Shown: piece by piece, positions 41,803 through 52,700 of the stretch
Layout of the letters: each line of letters begins with the position of its first letter
Position numbering within the stretch: position 1 is the stretch's first letter
DNA from: Gammaproteobacteria bacterium
Lineage (GTDB): Bacteria > Pseudomonadota > Gammaproteobacteria > Pseudomonadales > Pseudohongiellaceae
DNA: 64,000 bases
Reading direction: 5' to 3'
Assembly (NCBI GenBank): GCA_024639905.1
Contig: JAHEGE010000008.1
Coordinates: 227,099-291,098, forward strand
Notes under the pieces: model-generated
What the model was told of the DNA's origin: nothing
The model's database searches: none
What the model saw: only the letters and a program-made list of their open reading frames with translations
Translations under genes and position numbers: made by a program

Positions 41803-44800
41803 ATGCGCTCCCCCTATTCTGACTCGATCGACGACGCCACCTATCAGAACGAAGCCAATACCCTCGAGCAGCTCGTCGCAGCGGCAGCACTGAGCGAAGA
41901 TCAACGCAGCATAATTGTGGCCCGCGCGGCTGTCCTCGTAGAAGCCATCCGCGGTGATAAAAGCCCCGGTATCATGGAGGCATTTCTCGCCGAATATGGC
42001 CTATCGACAGACGAGGGCGTCGCGCTGATGTGCCTCGCCGAAGCGCTATTACGCGTGCCCGATCACGACACCATCGACGCCCTCATCGAGGACAAAATTG
42101 CGCCATCGGACTGGGGCAAGCATCTCGGCAGCTCGACGTCGTCACTGGTTAACGCCTCAACTTGGGGGCTGATGCTGACCGGTCGCGTGCTCAAAAACGA
42201 GAGCGTCAGCCCGGTAAAACACCTGAGAAGCGCGGTCAAACGGCTGGGCGAACCGGTCATCCGCACGGCCGTCACCGCCGCGATGAAAGAGATGGGCCGA
42301 CAGTTTGTGCTAGGCCAGACTATTCAGGATGCGCTCAAACGCGCTGCCGCTAAAGAGCGGGAGGGGTTTACTTATTCCTACGACATGCTCGGCGAAGCCG
42401 CGCGAAGCGACAGCGACGCTCAGGGCTACTACCGGGCTTACAGCGAAGCGATTGAGGCGATTGCAGTCACCAGTCGCAGCGACGAAACGCATCAAAATCC
42501 TGGTATCTCCGTCAAGCTCTCGGCGCTTCACCCTCGCTATGAGCTGAGCCAAAGAGTCCGCGTAATGGACGAACTCGTCCCGCGCGTCCGCGCGCTCGCG
42601 CTGCAAGCAAAGGCGGCCAACCTCGGTTTCACAATCGATGCAGAAGAACAGGATCGTCTCTCACTTTCCCTGGAGATCATTGAGGCAGTGCTCAACGATG
42701 CCCGACTCGAGGGCTGGGACGGCTTTGGCGTGGTTGTGCAGGCCTACGGGCCCCGCGCCATAAAAGTCATAGACACGATTCAGGACATCGCCCAGCGCTT
42801 GCACAGGCGCCTTTGCGTGCGATTAGTGAAAGGCGCCTACTGGGACACCGAGATCAAACAAGCCCAGGTTGAGGGCCTAGACGCCTTTCCCGTCTTTACT
42901 AGCAAGGCGGCAACCGATGTCAGCTATATCGCCTGCGCACGCAAACTCCTTTCCATGCCCGCCCATATTTATCCGCAGTTTGCGACCCATAACGCCCACA
43001 CTGTCGCCACTGTCCTCGCGCTAGCCGCGCCCGAGGCCCGGTTCGAGTTCCAGAAATTACATGGCATGGGCGACAGCCTGCATGAGCTGGTTATGCAGCG
43101 TGAGAAAACCCGCTGCCGAATCTACGCCCCCGTCGGTGTTCATCGCGACCTGCTCGCCTATCTTGTGCGCAGACTGTTAGAGAATGGGGCGAACTCGAGT
43201 TTTGTTAACCAGGTGATCGACACCAGCGTTCCTGCAACGGTGGTTGTGAAAGATCCGTTTGCGACCCTGGCCGAGGCCGCGCCGGGCATAAAGTTCGGCT
43301 CCGCTTTGTTCTCGCCGCAGCGTCAGAATTCACGCGGCTATAATCTCGCGCACTGGCCAACGCTTGCATGGATTGACCAGCAGCGCGATCCATTTAGACA
43401 GGCACAGTGGCAGGCACTGCCTCAACTTGCCGTTGCCTGCCCCGCAGCGGAGGGCGAGCCGATTCTCAACCCGAGTGAGCCTACCGACAGTGTCGGCAGC
43501 GTAGTCTTAGCGACGCCTGAGCTCGTGGCCGCGGCCATTGATGCCGCCACTCCGTGGCAGGCTGCAGCCAAGGACCGCGCTGCAATGCTGTGCCGCGTCG
43601 CCGATTTGTACGAGCAGCACAGCGGCGAGCTTTTCGCCCTGTTGGCGCGCGAGGCCGGCAAGACGCTTGATGACTGCGTCGGTGAGCTGCGCGAGGCGGT
43701 GGACTTCCTGCGTTATTACGCCGCACAAGTGCATCAGCAAAGCACCGAGACTCCCCCCGCGCCGGCGCACAGCGCAAAGGCCGGTCTTTTCGCCTGTATC
43801 AGCCCATGGAATTTCCCACTGGCGATTTTCACAGGACAAATCGCCGCGGCACTCGTCACCGGCAACGCGGTGTTGGCGAAGCCCGCCGAGCAAACACCGC
43901 TAATCGCCTCGCGTGCAGTCGCTTTGTTTCACCAGGCCGGCGTGCCGACGACCGCACTCCAGTGTCTGCCGGGTCGTGGCGAGACCGTCGGTGCAGCGCT
44001 CGTCTCCAACGCAAAAATAACCGGCGTTGCGTTTACGGGCTCGACGCAGACCGCTCGCGCTATCCGCACTGCAATGGCAGAGAATTTAACGCCTGGCGCG
44101 CCGCTCATCGCCGAAACCGGTGGTCTCAACGCCATGCTCGTCGACAGCACAGCGCTGCCAGAGCAGGCTGTGCAGGCCGTGCTAGAAAGCGCTTTCCACT
44201 CCGCAGGTCAGCGCTGCTCAGCGCTTCGATGCCTCTATATCCAGAGTGACATTGCTGCGCCATTTATCGAATTGTTAAAAGGCGCGATGAATGAGCTTTG
44301 TCTCGGCGACCCTTGGCAGCTCGCGACTGATTGCGGACCCGTAATCGATGGGCAGGCCAAGGCTGAGATCGAAGACTATATAGAGCACGCCGTCTCTGAA
44401 GGTCTCGTTTTGCACCGTTTAAAGTGCCCCGATGCTGGCTCTTTCATCGCTCCCACGCTTATCAGCGTCGATGGTATAGAAGAGTTGGAACGGGAGGTTT
44501 TTGGGCCTGTCCTGCATATTGCCACCTTTAAATCTAATGAGATTAATCAGGTAATCGACGCAATCAACGCCACAGGCTATGGGCTGACTTTCGGCTTACA
44601 AACCCGCATCGACGATCGCGTGCAAACCGTGTGCGATCGCATACGCGCGGGCAATGTGTACGTCAATCGAAATCAGATCGGCGCGATCGTAGGGTCGCAG
44701 CCGTTCGGGGGCGAGGGGCTTTCGGGCACTGGCGCCAAGGCAGGCGGCCCCGATTACCTCACGCGCTTCTGGCCCGCAGCGCCGCTACAGGCGTCGGGCG

Positions 44801-45309
44801 AAACCGCTGAGCCAAACAAATCCACTGGCACGGGTACTTCACAGCTCGCAGGAGATGTAGACGAAATCAGAGACGAGAACGAGGCTGAAAACTCAAGCCC
44901 TTTTGCCCCCCAACACCTACCCGGTCCCACCGGCGAGTCGAACGTGTTGACGCGAGCGCCACGCCCACCCCTTCTGTGTTTGGGTCCCGGAGCAGATTTC
45001 ATCGCGGCGCAGGCGCAGGCGGTGGAAAGCCACGGCGGGCAAGCTATCCGCGCTGAAGGGGAGATCGACGCTTCGGAGCTTTGTTCTTGGCCTAACATCT
45101 CTGCGGCAATCTGGTGGGGAGATAAGACCCAAGCGCGGGTTTTCGACCAGGCGCTCGCCACGCGCAGCGGCCCACTGACACCACTCATCACCGGACTTCC
45201 AGACCCAACTCGTGTTTTGCTCGAGCGCCACGTGTGTATCGACACAACCGCGTCGGGGGGTAATACCGCGCTGCTGAGCGGACAGGAGAGTGCCAAGCTC
45301 GCTCGCTAA
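41803..45309 (+). CDS. putA: Bifunctional proline dehydrogenase / L-glutamate gamma-semialdehyde dehydrogenase
   Basis: PRODH region (RLVKGAYWDTEIKQAQ, FATHNAHTVATVLA, FEFQKLHGMGDSLH); P5CDH region (CISPWNFPLAIFTGQIAAALVTGNAVLAKPAEQTP, GVAFTGSTQTARAI, SAGQRCSALRCLYIQ); C-terminal TTASGGNTALL. Confidence 0.96.
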   Translation: MRSPYSDSIDDATYQNEANTLEQLVAAAALSEDQRSIIVARAAVLVEAIRGDKSPGIMEAFLAEYGLSTDEGVALMCLAEALLRVPDHDTIDALIEDKIAPSDWGKHLGSSTSSLVNASTWGLMLTGRVLKNESVSPVKHLRSAVKRLGEPVIRTAVTAAMKEMGRQFVLGQTIQDALKRAAAKEREGFTYSYDMLGEAARSDSDAQGYYRAYSEAIEAIAVTSRSDETHQNPGISVKLSALHPRYELSQRVRVMDELVPRVRALALQAKAANLGFTIDAEEQDRLSLSLEIIEAVLNDARLEGWDGFGVVVQAYGPRAIKVIDTIQDIAQRLHRRLCVRLVKGAYWDTEIKQAQVEGLDAFPVFTSKAATDVSYIACARKLLSMPAHIYPQFATHNAHTVATVLALAAPEARFEFQKLHGMGDSLHELVMQREKTRCRIYAPVGVHRDLLAYLVRRLLENGANSSFVNQVIDTSVPATVVVKDPFATLAEAAPGIKFGSALFSPQRQNSRGYNLAHWPTLAWIDQQRDPFRQAQWQALPQLAVACPAAEGEPILNPSEPTDSVGSVVLATPELVAAAIDAATPWQAAAKDRAAMLCRVADLYEQHSGELFALLAREAGKTLDDCVGELREAVDFLRYYAAQVHQQSTETPPAPAHSAKAGLFACISPWNFPLAIFTGQIAAALVTGNAVLAKPAEQTPLIASRAVALFHQAGVPTTALQCLPGRGETVGAALVSNAKITGVAFTGSTQTARAIRTAMAENLTPGAPLIAETGGLNAMLVDSTALPEQAVQAVLESAFHSAGQRCSALRCLYIQSDIAAPFIELLKGAMNELCLGDPWQLATDCGPVIDGQAKAEIEDYIEHAVSEGLVLHRLKCPDAGSFIAPTLISVDGIEELEREVFGPVLHIATFKSNEINQVIDAINATGYGLTFGLQTRIDDRVQTVCDRIRAGNVYVNRNQIGAIVGSQPFGGEGLSGTGAKAGGPDYLTRFWPAAPLQASGETAEPNKSTGTGTSQLAGDVDEIRDENEAENSSPFAPQHLPGPTGESNVLTRAPRPPLLCLGPGADFIAAQAQAVESHGGQAIRAEGEIDASELCSWPNISAAIWWGDKTQARVFDQALATRSGPLTPLITGLPDPTRVLLERHVCIDTTASGGNTALLSGQESAKLAR

Positions 45310-45324
45310 GAGAAAACATTCCAT

Positions 45325-45356
45325 AAAAAAAGGCGACCTATTGGCCGCCTTTTTTA
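45325..45356 (+). terminator. Rho-independent terminator after putA
   Basis: AAAAAAAGGCG...CGCCTTTTTT hairpin with T-run. Confidence 0.75.
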
Positions 45357-45369
45357 ACTCGCAGAGAAC

Positions 45370-46356
45370 TTACTCGCCGCCGGATTCGCCTGCTGCAGCA
45401 CGCGCCTCTTCCATGCGCTCACCGCGCAGGATGTTGGTCATGCCGTAGTTGCCTTCGTGGCAGGCGTATTCGTACATCTGACCGTCGACCTTGCTCATAG
45501 GAATACGCGCGACGATCTTGTCTTTGAACGTGCTGGGATCTTCAACAGTGAACTCGTAGTCGACTGTGAACTCGTCAGTGCGTGTAAATCGCTCAGTTAA
45601 GAACTTGTCCTTAGCGCTGCCGAACACGCTGAAGCTTTGTGTCAGGTCATTGAAATTGCGCGTTTCGACAACGAGCGTATCGCCTTCCCAGTAGCCACGC
45701 GAATCGCCGGTCCATAGACGGATGTCATCGTCGATGTGTGCATCTTTATCGAGAGGGATGATGCGTGCATCGTGGATCATTTCCGTCATAACAACCACAG
45801 TGTCTCGGCTCTGCACGATCTGGATGTTGTTGTTATACATGCTGGGCGTGAACGGAGGGCCAGAATTAAAGCCGACGATGCAACGCTCAGATATACCGCG
45901 ATCTTCGTAGGAGTCTTTACCAATGCCACCTACAACAAGGCGCACAGGACGATCGCCTTCGATGTCTGGCCCAAGACCGCCGATCTGTACCACAGTGCCT
46001 TCAACTCGCTCAGGTACCTGGCCGTTCGTTGGGTAGGTGATCAGCGAGGTGCGGAGGTTATCGCCGCGACCGGCCTGTTCAACCCAAAACGTGTTATAGC
46101 CACCGACGCCATCGTTGTTGAGTGCTTCGTATTGCTTCTCGACGAATGAAGCGAGCATGTCGGCTTGCTCTTGAGTCATGTACTCGTTGTCGCCAAACAT
46201 GGCGGGGCGAGTCATGGGGATGTTGGAGGCGAAGTTCCATACACCCTGCAGATCTGGCTGACCCCACTCGGTGCGGGGTGCTTCGTAGTCTGCTGCAATG
46301 GCGAGGTTCGCTGCGCCGAAAGCCGCGACCGCTGTCATCAATACCTTGAGTTTCAT
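45370..46356 (-). CDS. Secreted hypothetical protein (PDLQGVW-motif family)
   Basis: MKLKVLMTAVAAFGAANLAIA signal; RTEWGQPDLQGVWNF; ISERCIVGFNSGPP. Confidence 0.8.
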   Translation of the reverse strand: MKLKVLMTAVAAFGAANLAIAADYEAPRTEWGQPDLQGVWNFASNIPMTRPAMFGDNEYMTQEQADMLASFVEKQYEALNNDGVGGYNTFWVEQAGRGDNLRTSLITYPTNGQVPERVEGTVVQIGGLGPDIEGDRPVRLVVGGIGKDSYEDRGISERCIVGFNSGPPFTPSMYNNNIQIVQSRDTVVVMTEMIHDARIIPLDKDAHIDDDIRLWTGDSRGYWEGDTLVVETRNFNDLTQSFSVFGSAKDKFLTERFTRTDEFTVDYEFTVEDPSTFKDKIVARIPMSKVDGQMYEYACHEGNYGMTNILRGERMEEARAAAGESGGE

Positions 46357-46467
46357 AATCTTCCTCGATGGATGGTCGTATCGTTTCAAGTGTAACCGAA
46401 CTACACGCCATTACAATACGTAGTCTTTGAGTATACGCTTGGGCGCTTGAGCCAAAGGAGAGTTGCC

Positions 46468-46614
46468 GTGCCAGAGAAAAACGCCGAAAAGTCAGCGCCA
46501 GACCAGCCAGAGAAAAAGAAGATCGTGCGCGAAGAGATCAAAGACCGCCACACCAGCCACTGGGACCTGGACATGCTCACCCGAGAAGAACTAGAACGCC
46601 TCCACAAGCAATAA
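46468..46614 (+). CDS. 48-aa charged small protein (below ORF-track cutoff)
   Basis: GTG start preceded by AAAGGAG; VPEKNAEKSAPDQPEKKKIVREEIKDRHTSHWDLDMLTREELERLHKQ then TAA. Confidence 0.6.
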   Translation: MPEKNAEKSAPDQPEKKKIVREEIKDRHTSHWDLDMLTREELERLHKQ

Positions 46615-46617
46615 CCC

Positions 46618-46702
46618 AAACCCGGGGTCAGGTCTTTCATCGATGCACTTAGCTGCATTTAATGCTAATAGATGCATCGATGAAAGACCTGACCCCGGGT
46701 TT
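46618..46702. repeat. REPIN-like inverted repeat C
   Basis: AAACCCGGGGTCAGGTCTTTCATCGATGCActtagctgcatttaatgctaataGATGCATCGATGAAAGACCTGACCCCGGGTTT. Confidence 0.95.
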
Positions 46703-46777
46703 TCCTAGCGCTGCTGGGCGTGTCGGCTTATTATCGATGCACATTGATCGCTAATTAAAACGATAAGGAGATCTTCC

Positions 46778-48079
46778 ATGATGACCCATCGAACTCGAAT
46801 CTCACTGATCGCCGCCGGCTTGGCGCTGTCCCTTAATACCTTCGCCACCGACACTTGGCCTATCGCAGAGGCCGGCGCCACTGCGGCGGGTTTCGATGAG
46901 AAAGGCATCGAGGCGCTAGACGCCGCGATGCGTAAGGCCGTGGATGACCAAGACGTGGCCGGCATGGTCTGGCTGCTCGCGCGCAACGGCGAGGTCGCCA
47001 CTTTCGAAACCGCGGGCCTCGCGCGCGTTGACGATCAGGCGCCGATGACCATGGATTCCCTGTTCCGCATCTATTCTATGACCAAGCCGGTGACCGGCGT
47101 GGCACTGATGATGCTGCATGAACAGGGACTGTGGGAGTTCGACGACCCCGTCAGCAAGCACGCGCCTGAACTCGCCGGGCTACAAATCATGAGCAGCTAC
47201 GATGAAGACGGGAACATGGAGCTCGTCACCCCCTCCCGGGAACCGACCATGCGCGAATTGCTCAATCACTCGGCCGGCTATGGCTATGGGCTCAGCGGCG
47301 ACGACCCAGTCAATACCGCTTTCCGCGACCTCGGCGTACTGGCCTCCAATGATCTTGACGACCTGATCGCAAAGGTCGCCGACATCCCCTTGCTGTTCGA
47401 GCCGGGCGAGCGCTGGTCCTACTCCATCTCGGTCGATATCCAGGGCTATATCGTGCAGCGCCTCAGCGGCATGCGTTTCGGCGACTTCCTCGAGCAGAAC
47501 GTCTTCGCCCCGCTGGCGATGAGCGACACGCGCTTCTTCGTTAAAGCCGAAGACGTCGACCGCTTCGCCGAAGTTCACAACTGGGATGCTGAGCGAAACC
47601 GCCTCGTACAACGCCCGCACCGCAGCGATCGACCTAGCTACCTAGACCCTAATCGCCTCGAGAGTGGCGGCGGCGGACTGGTCTCATCGACACACGACTA
47701 CGCCCGTTTCCTGCAGATGTTAGTCAACGAGGGCGAGCTTGATGGTGAACGCTTACTCACGCCAGAGAGCATACGAATCATGCGCACTAACAGCCTCCGC
47801 GACGAGCTCAACCTGCGCGGCAGCCTCACTAGCGAAGGCCAAGTGGGCCAAGGCTTCGGCGTTGATTTTGCGGTCATTACAGACCCCGCCAAGGCTGGCT
47901 CACGCAACAGCCCGGGCACCTATTACTGGGCAGGCGCAGCCGGCACTTGGTTCTGGGTAGACCCCGTAGAGGACATGTTTTGGATCGGCATGATTCAAGC
48001 ACAGGGTGCTACCAGGCCGGGTGCGATGAATCTGCGCAGCGTAGCCAACGACCACATTTATGACAGCGTAATCGACTAA
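46778..48079 (+). CDS. Beta-lactamase-family serine hydrolase, secreted
   Basis: Signal peptide; DSLFRIYSMTKPVTGVALMMLHEQG (SxxK); GYGYGLSGDD; AAGTWFWVDP. Confidence 0.92.
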   Translation: MMTHRTRISLIAAGLALSLNTFATDTWPIAEAGATAAGFDEKGIEALDAAMRKAVDDQDVAGMVWLLARNGEVATFETAGLARVDDQAPMTMDSLFRIYSMTKPVTGVALMMLHEQGLWEFDDPVSKHAPELAGLQIMSSYDEDGNMELVTPSREPTMRELLNHSAGYGYGLSGDDPVNTAFRDLGVLASNDLDDLIAKVADIPLLFEPGERWSYSISVDIQGYIVQRLSGMRFGDFLEQNVFAPLAMSDTRFFVKAEDVDRFAEVHNWDAERNRLVQRPHRSDRPSYLDPNRLESGGGGLVSSTHDYARFLQMLVNEGELDGERLLTPESIRIMRTNSLRDELNLRGSLTSEGQVGQGFGVDFAVITDPAKAGSRNSPGTYYWAGAAGTWFWVDPVEDMFWIGMIQAQGATRPGAMNLRSVANDHIYDSVID

Positions 48080-48122
48080 GCAAGGGCTGCCGCAGCCTCT
48101 CAACTGCGCAACGAGCTCGCCT

Positions 48123-49220
48123 ATGAACAACAGAACCTATAAGAGGCAGCAACAACCCTCACGGCTCGCAGGAGCATTAGCGCCGCTGATTTTAGCGGCC
48201 ACACTCCTCGAGCTAGGATCTCCTCATGCCAGTGCTCAGCCCCCAGATCATTATGCCGCCGAGAAGGCCCAGAGCTATCTCGCTCAGGGCCTGGCAGAGC
48301 TGGAGTCGGGCGAACTCAGCGCCGCGCAATCCAGCTTCAATTCCGCAATCCAGATACTCAAAGTCAATGACGGCCTCTTCTCGACCGAGCAGATAGCCCC
48401 CGTCGAACGCCTCCTGTGGGCTCACATGCAGGCGGGTAATTGGAAAGAGCTCGACACCAACATTGGCTATTACACGTGGCTGCTAGAGCGGATCGAGAAA
48501 TCGACGCTGGCCTCGCAACTGGCTATCGCTAAGGGTATGCGCAACCTGTACCTCGAAGCCTCAGCCCACCCTGAAAACGCGACCCCCGCGCGCTATCTCA
48601 GCGCCGCCCTGCGCACCAATTGGCAGGCGCTCAATTTCATCGAGGCCAACGTGGGTGCCAATGCCCCGCAGCTTTTGCCTTGGCTTTACGACGGCCTGCT
48701 GCTGCAGTTCTTGGAGTCTCGGCTTAAGAATCGCCGCGGCCTAACCAATCATACCTTCAAGACCGACGGCAGCGAGTTTGTAAGCGGCTGGTCTTTGTCA
48801 CAGCGCGAATCACAGCGGGCAAACTACGCGATCGGCGTGTCCTTGCTGGACAGAATCGAGGCGGCCGAAGAAGCAACCATCCTAGACTTCGCGCCTCACG
48901 AGCAATCACCGCGACGCAAGCGTCTGGCCACCACGCTGGCCGTGTACCGAGGCGACTGGGAGGCCGTTAATGGCAACGAAGAGGAGGCCAGCACCTTCTA
49001 TAATGAAGCAGGATCTCTGCTCGGCTGGGACGTAGTCCCGCTGACCACACAATTACCACGGCCCACGTTTAGCCTGCTGCCCCTAAGCTCATCGCTTGCC
49101 ACACCGATGCCCGGCACAGCGCCAGCAGTGGGCATGGAACGCGACAACAGCAGAGACGCCTGGGCGGCGAGTTACCGAGACGTCCCTCTCTCAGTCGTTC
49201 AAGCACTGACCCGTAAGTAG
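48123..49220 (+). CDS. Secreted TPR-like hypothetical protein
   Basis: Signal peptide to SAQ; AQSYLAQGLAELESGELSAAQSSFNSAIQILKVNDG. Confidence 0.75.
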   Translation: MNNRTYKRQQQPSRLAGALAPLILAATLLELGSPHASAQPPDHYAAEKAQSYLAQGLAELESGELSAAQSSFNSAIQILKVNDGLFSTEQIAPVERLLWAHMQAGNWKELDTNIGYYTWLLERIEKSTLASQLAIAKGMRNLYLEASAHPENATPARYLSAALRTNWQALNFIEANVGANAPQLLPWLYDGLLLQFLESRLKNRRGLTNHTFKTDGSEFVSGWSLSQRESQRANYAIGVSLLDRIEAAEEATILDFAPHEQSPRRKRLATTLAVYRGDWEAVNGNEEEASTFYNEAGSLLGWDVVPLTTQLPRPTFSLLPLSSSLATPMPGTAPAVGMERDNSRDAWAASYRDVPLSVVQALTRK

Positions 49221-49229
49221 AGCGCCGAA

Positions 49230-49553
49230 ATGACCACCTTACAGGCACAACTGAAGAGTTCTTTTACCTCAGATTCAGTCGCTCGAAAGATTCCTCTGCG
49301 TCTGTCCTGTCTGCTTTTGAGCAGCATCCTGCTGGTCGGCTGTGGCAGCAGCCTCAACAAGACGACATCACGGCTACCCAACGACGCAGAGGTCGCCCAA
49401 TACAATGCCTCGGTGGAGCCTGAAGAGCGCATAGTCTGCCGAGACGAAATCCCCGTAGGCTCAAATGTGCCGCGCCGGGTTTGCAGATATATAAAGGATA
49501 TAGAGACTACCTCGCAATTTCATCGAGACCAGCTCCGTCGAGTGCTACGCTGA
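49230..49553 (+). CDS. Small lipoprotein
   Basis: LLLSSILLVGCGSS lipobox; 10 nt after previous CDS; RIVCRDEIPVGSNVPRRVCR. Confidence 0.7.
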   Translation: MTTLQAQLKSSFTSDSVARKIPLRLSCLLLSSILLVGCGSSLNKTTSRLPNDAEVAQYNASVEPEERIVCRDEIPVGSNVPRRVCRYIKDIETTSQFHRDQLRRVLR

Positions 49554-49749
49554 ACACATTGCATTCCGCTCCATGCTCCCACCTAAAGAGATTGCACAGC
49601 CGATTCTAATGGCGGTATAGTCTGCGCGTTCAGCGCAAATGTGCGGGTTTTTACGATTTGGGCGAGTTGAGCCGTACGCCTAAGCACTACCTAAAGACGC
49701 AGTCCGCTGATTTTATAACTATAAAACAACCCAAGAAGGGAGTTATCGT

Positions 49750-52700
49750 ATGCGCAAGAACATCCCCAGCTCACGCCGGGCGCTCACGCTCGCCGTCATT
49801 TCTGGCCTATCGATTCACGCTTTACCTGCAGTTGCACAAGACACTCCAGTCGAAGAAGTCGTGGTTACAGGATCGTATTTTAGGGGCTCACCCCTCGATG
49901 CACCGTCACCCGTTCAGGTCGTAGACCGCTCTAGTATCGAAGCGCAAGGCGCCGCGGTAATTTGGGACGTGATCAAGAACCTGGAGGTTAACTCAGGTTC
50001 GATCTCAAACCCGGGCTCTGGCGACAACACACAGGTTAGTGGTTCGGCTAACGTAAACCTGCGTAACCTCGGCGAGAACTCCACGCTCACGCTGATCAAC
50101 GGCAAGCGCATGGTGCCTGCCGCGGTCACTACCCGCAGCGGCGGCGAGTTCGTCGATCTCAACTCGATTCCCCTGGTTATGACTGACCGCGTCGAAGTCC
50201 TCACGGACGGCGGCTCAGCACTCTACGGCGCAGATGCCGTGGCGGGCGTGGTAAACATCATCATGCGCGACGATTTCCAAGGTTTCGAGCTCTATGGCGA
50301 TATCCAAGGCGTCCAAAAAGCCGACGAGAAATACGACCAGACAGTCAGCGCGATTTGGGGCTGGGAAAGCAACGATGGCGACACTAACTTGGTTGTCTCT
50401 GCCGAACGTTTCGAGCGCGACCCGGTCACCGTTCGTGAAACTAACGCGTTCAGCGATCTGCAAGACTTCCAAGGTGTTGTTAGTGCGGTTGGCGGCTTCT
50501 TCGCCAGTGCCGCGATCGGCGCACCTACACCAATGGCTTGGCTGAACACCGGCATCATGGGACGTAATGCAGCGCAGGGCGGCAGCGCCTCAGCTCCAGT
50601 ATGGACCGATCCGCTGTGTGACAACACCTTCGCCGCAGACGGCGGAACATTCCTAGAACCAGGTGGTCGACGTTACAACCAAGGTCAAGCAGGTGGCGCA
50701 TGCCTCGACGATAATTCCGAATGGGTTATCGCTGCACAAGAAACTGTACGCAACAGCTACGCAGCGACTTTTGCGCACCGATTCAATGATTCAGCAGAAT
50801 TCTACGGCTTTGCGCAGCATTCTGAATCAACCATTCATCGCGGTGATGACGGCTACAACGAATCTCGCGGCCCGACTATCTTCTTACCGCAGCCAGGAGC
50901 ACATGGCGGCAATCCGGTTGGCGCCTATCTCGAGCTCGGCGCCTTCGCGGCGGCTGCGGGCAATACGCCTCCAACCGCAGCAGATATGCCAAACCACCCG
51001 CTGTCAGTAGCGAATGGAGGACCAGGTATGGCAACTTGGTCACAAGTACGCAACGGCATCCTCCGTCCAGGCGGCGACGGCAACATTACGGAGACTTCGA
51101 GCTCTGCTGTGCAAGTTGGCCTGCGTGGTACTTTTGACGCCTTCGACAGAGAGCTCAACTACGATGTTGGTTATTCTTTCAGTGAGTCATCGATGGAAGA
51201 AAACTACCGTACATTCAATCGAGAAAAAACTGAGCTCGCAGCTCTGGGTCTAGGCGGTGAAAACTGCACGCCAAACGGCGTTTCAGACTTCGACTACGCA
51301 GGCGCGCCAGGTGCTTTTGGTTTCTTGCCGAACCTCTGGAATTCGGACGCCGCGGCGTTTAACCAGACCTTCTTCCCTGCATTCGTCTTCACCACTCGCG
51401 AATCAGTGTCATTGGGTCTGACCAGTAACAACCAAGGACAGGGCGGCTGCCAGTTCTACAATCCGTTCTTGACGCAGCTTAGCAACCCTAATGTTGCCAA
51501 CGACCCTGCGCTGATGGACTACATACTTGAAGACGTTCGTCGTGTAGATAAGCGCAACAAGCTAGCCGTGTTCGACGCCGTTGTTTCTGGCGAGTTGTTC
51601 GATATGAAAGGCGGCACAGCACAGTTCGCTGTAGGCGGCCAGTACCGCGATCGCAACACCAAGGAAATCGCGAACGAGCTGCACTACCCGGGTTTGCAGA
51701 ACCGTATACTCGGTTATGACGAAAACGGTGTGCCAAACGACTTCCATCGTGTGAGCAACAACTTTGAGTGTGCGATGTGTGCATTCAACTATAACGATAG
51801 CCGCACGACTTCGGCTGCGTTCATGGAGCTCTCACTGCCGTTCATCGAAAACGTTGAGACTCAAATCGCCCTGCGTTTCGAAGATTACGGAGGCAACATT
51901 GGTAGCGAGCTGTCACCTAAGATCGCGATGAGCTGGCGTCCATTCGAAGAGCTGTTGATTCGTGGATCATTCTCACAGTCATTCCGCGCGCCTAACATCG
52001 CCATCGTGCAGACAGGCTTGCAGTCGTCTTCCGTAACCTTCCAAGATCCTATCTCGAGCCAAAAGGTTCGTGCGGGTCTGGTTCCACCTACCATCGCAAA
52101 CGCGGAGCGCGAATCGACTTACACACTCGGTGGCCCAGCGCCCACAGTGGGTAATGAGTACGCAGACACCTACAGTGTCGGCTTCCTTTGGACACCGAGC
52201 GGCACGCTTGACGGCCTGAGCCTTGGCGCAGACATGTGGCGTTTCGAAGTGAGCGACCGCGTGTTGCCTGAGCCTCCAATCAACGCGCTACAGCCTGAGC
52301 TCGACGCGTTCATCGCGGCGTCTCAGAACGAAGCTAATTACGTACTGAACGATTCGATCTCTCTCGATTCGCCAGTGGTTAACGTGCCTTGTTCACCGTC
52401 TGCCATTGCAGCCGAGTTTGGAGTTGACTCACCAGAGCGCCTCAACTGCGTGGTTGCGCCGACAGCTTACATCGTCCCGAACATTCAGCGCCCAGTAGGC
52501 AATGAGTTCGGCGACCTCGTGACGCTGACACTTAGCGCAGTTAACGCTGGTGAAATTACGGCTGACGGCATCGACCTGAAGGCTGGTTACGGTTTCAGCA
52601 ACAGCCTCGGCCAGTTCGCTGCTAACATCACTTACACACACGTGCGTCAGTATGCCTTTAGCGGTGTCCCAGGCATGGTAAACGGCCTACTAGACACGGG

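Noticed and set aside
46401-46658. 85-aa minus ORF (MQLSASMKDLTPGL...)
   Set aside because: Starts inside a REPIN arm and is antisense to a better-supported 48-aa ORF.
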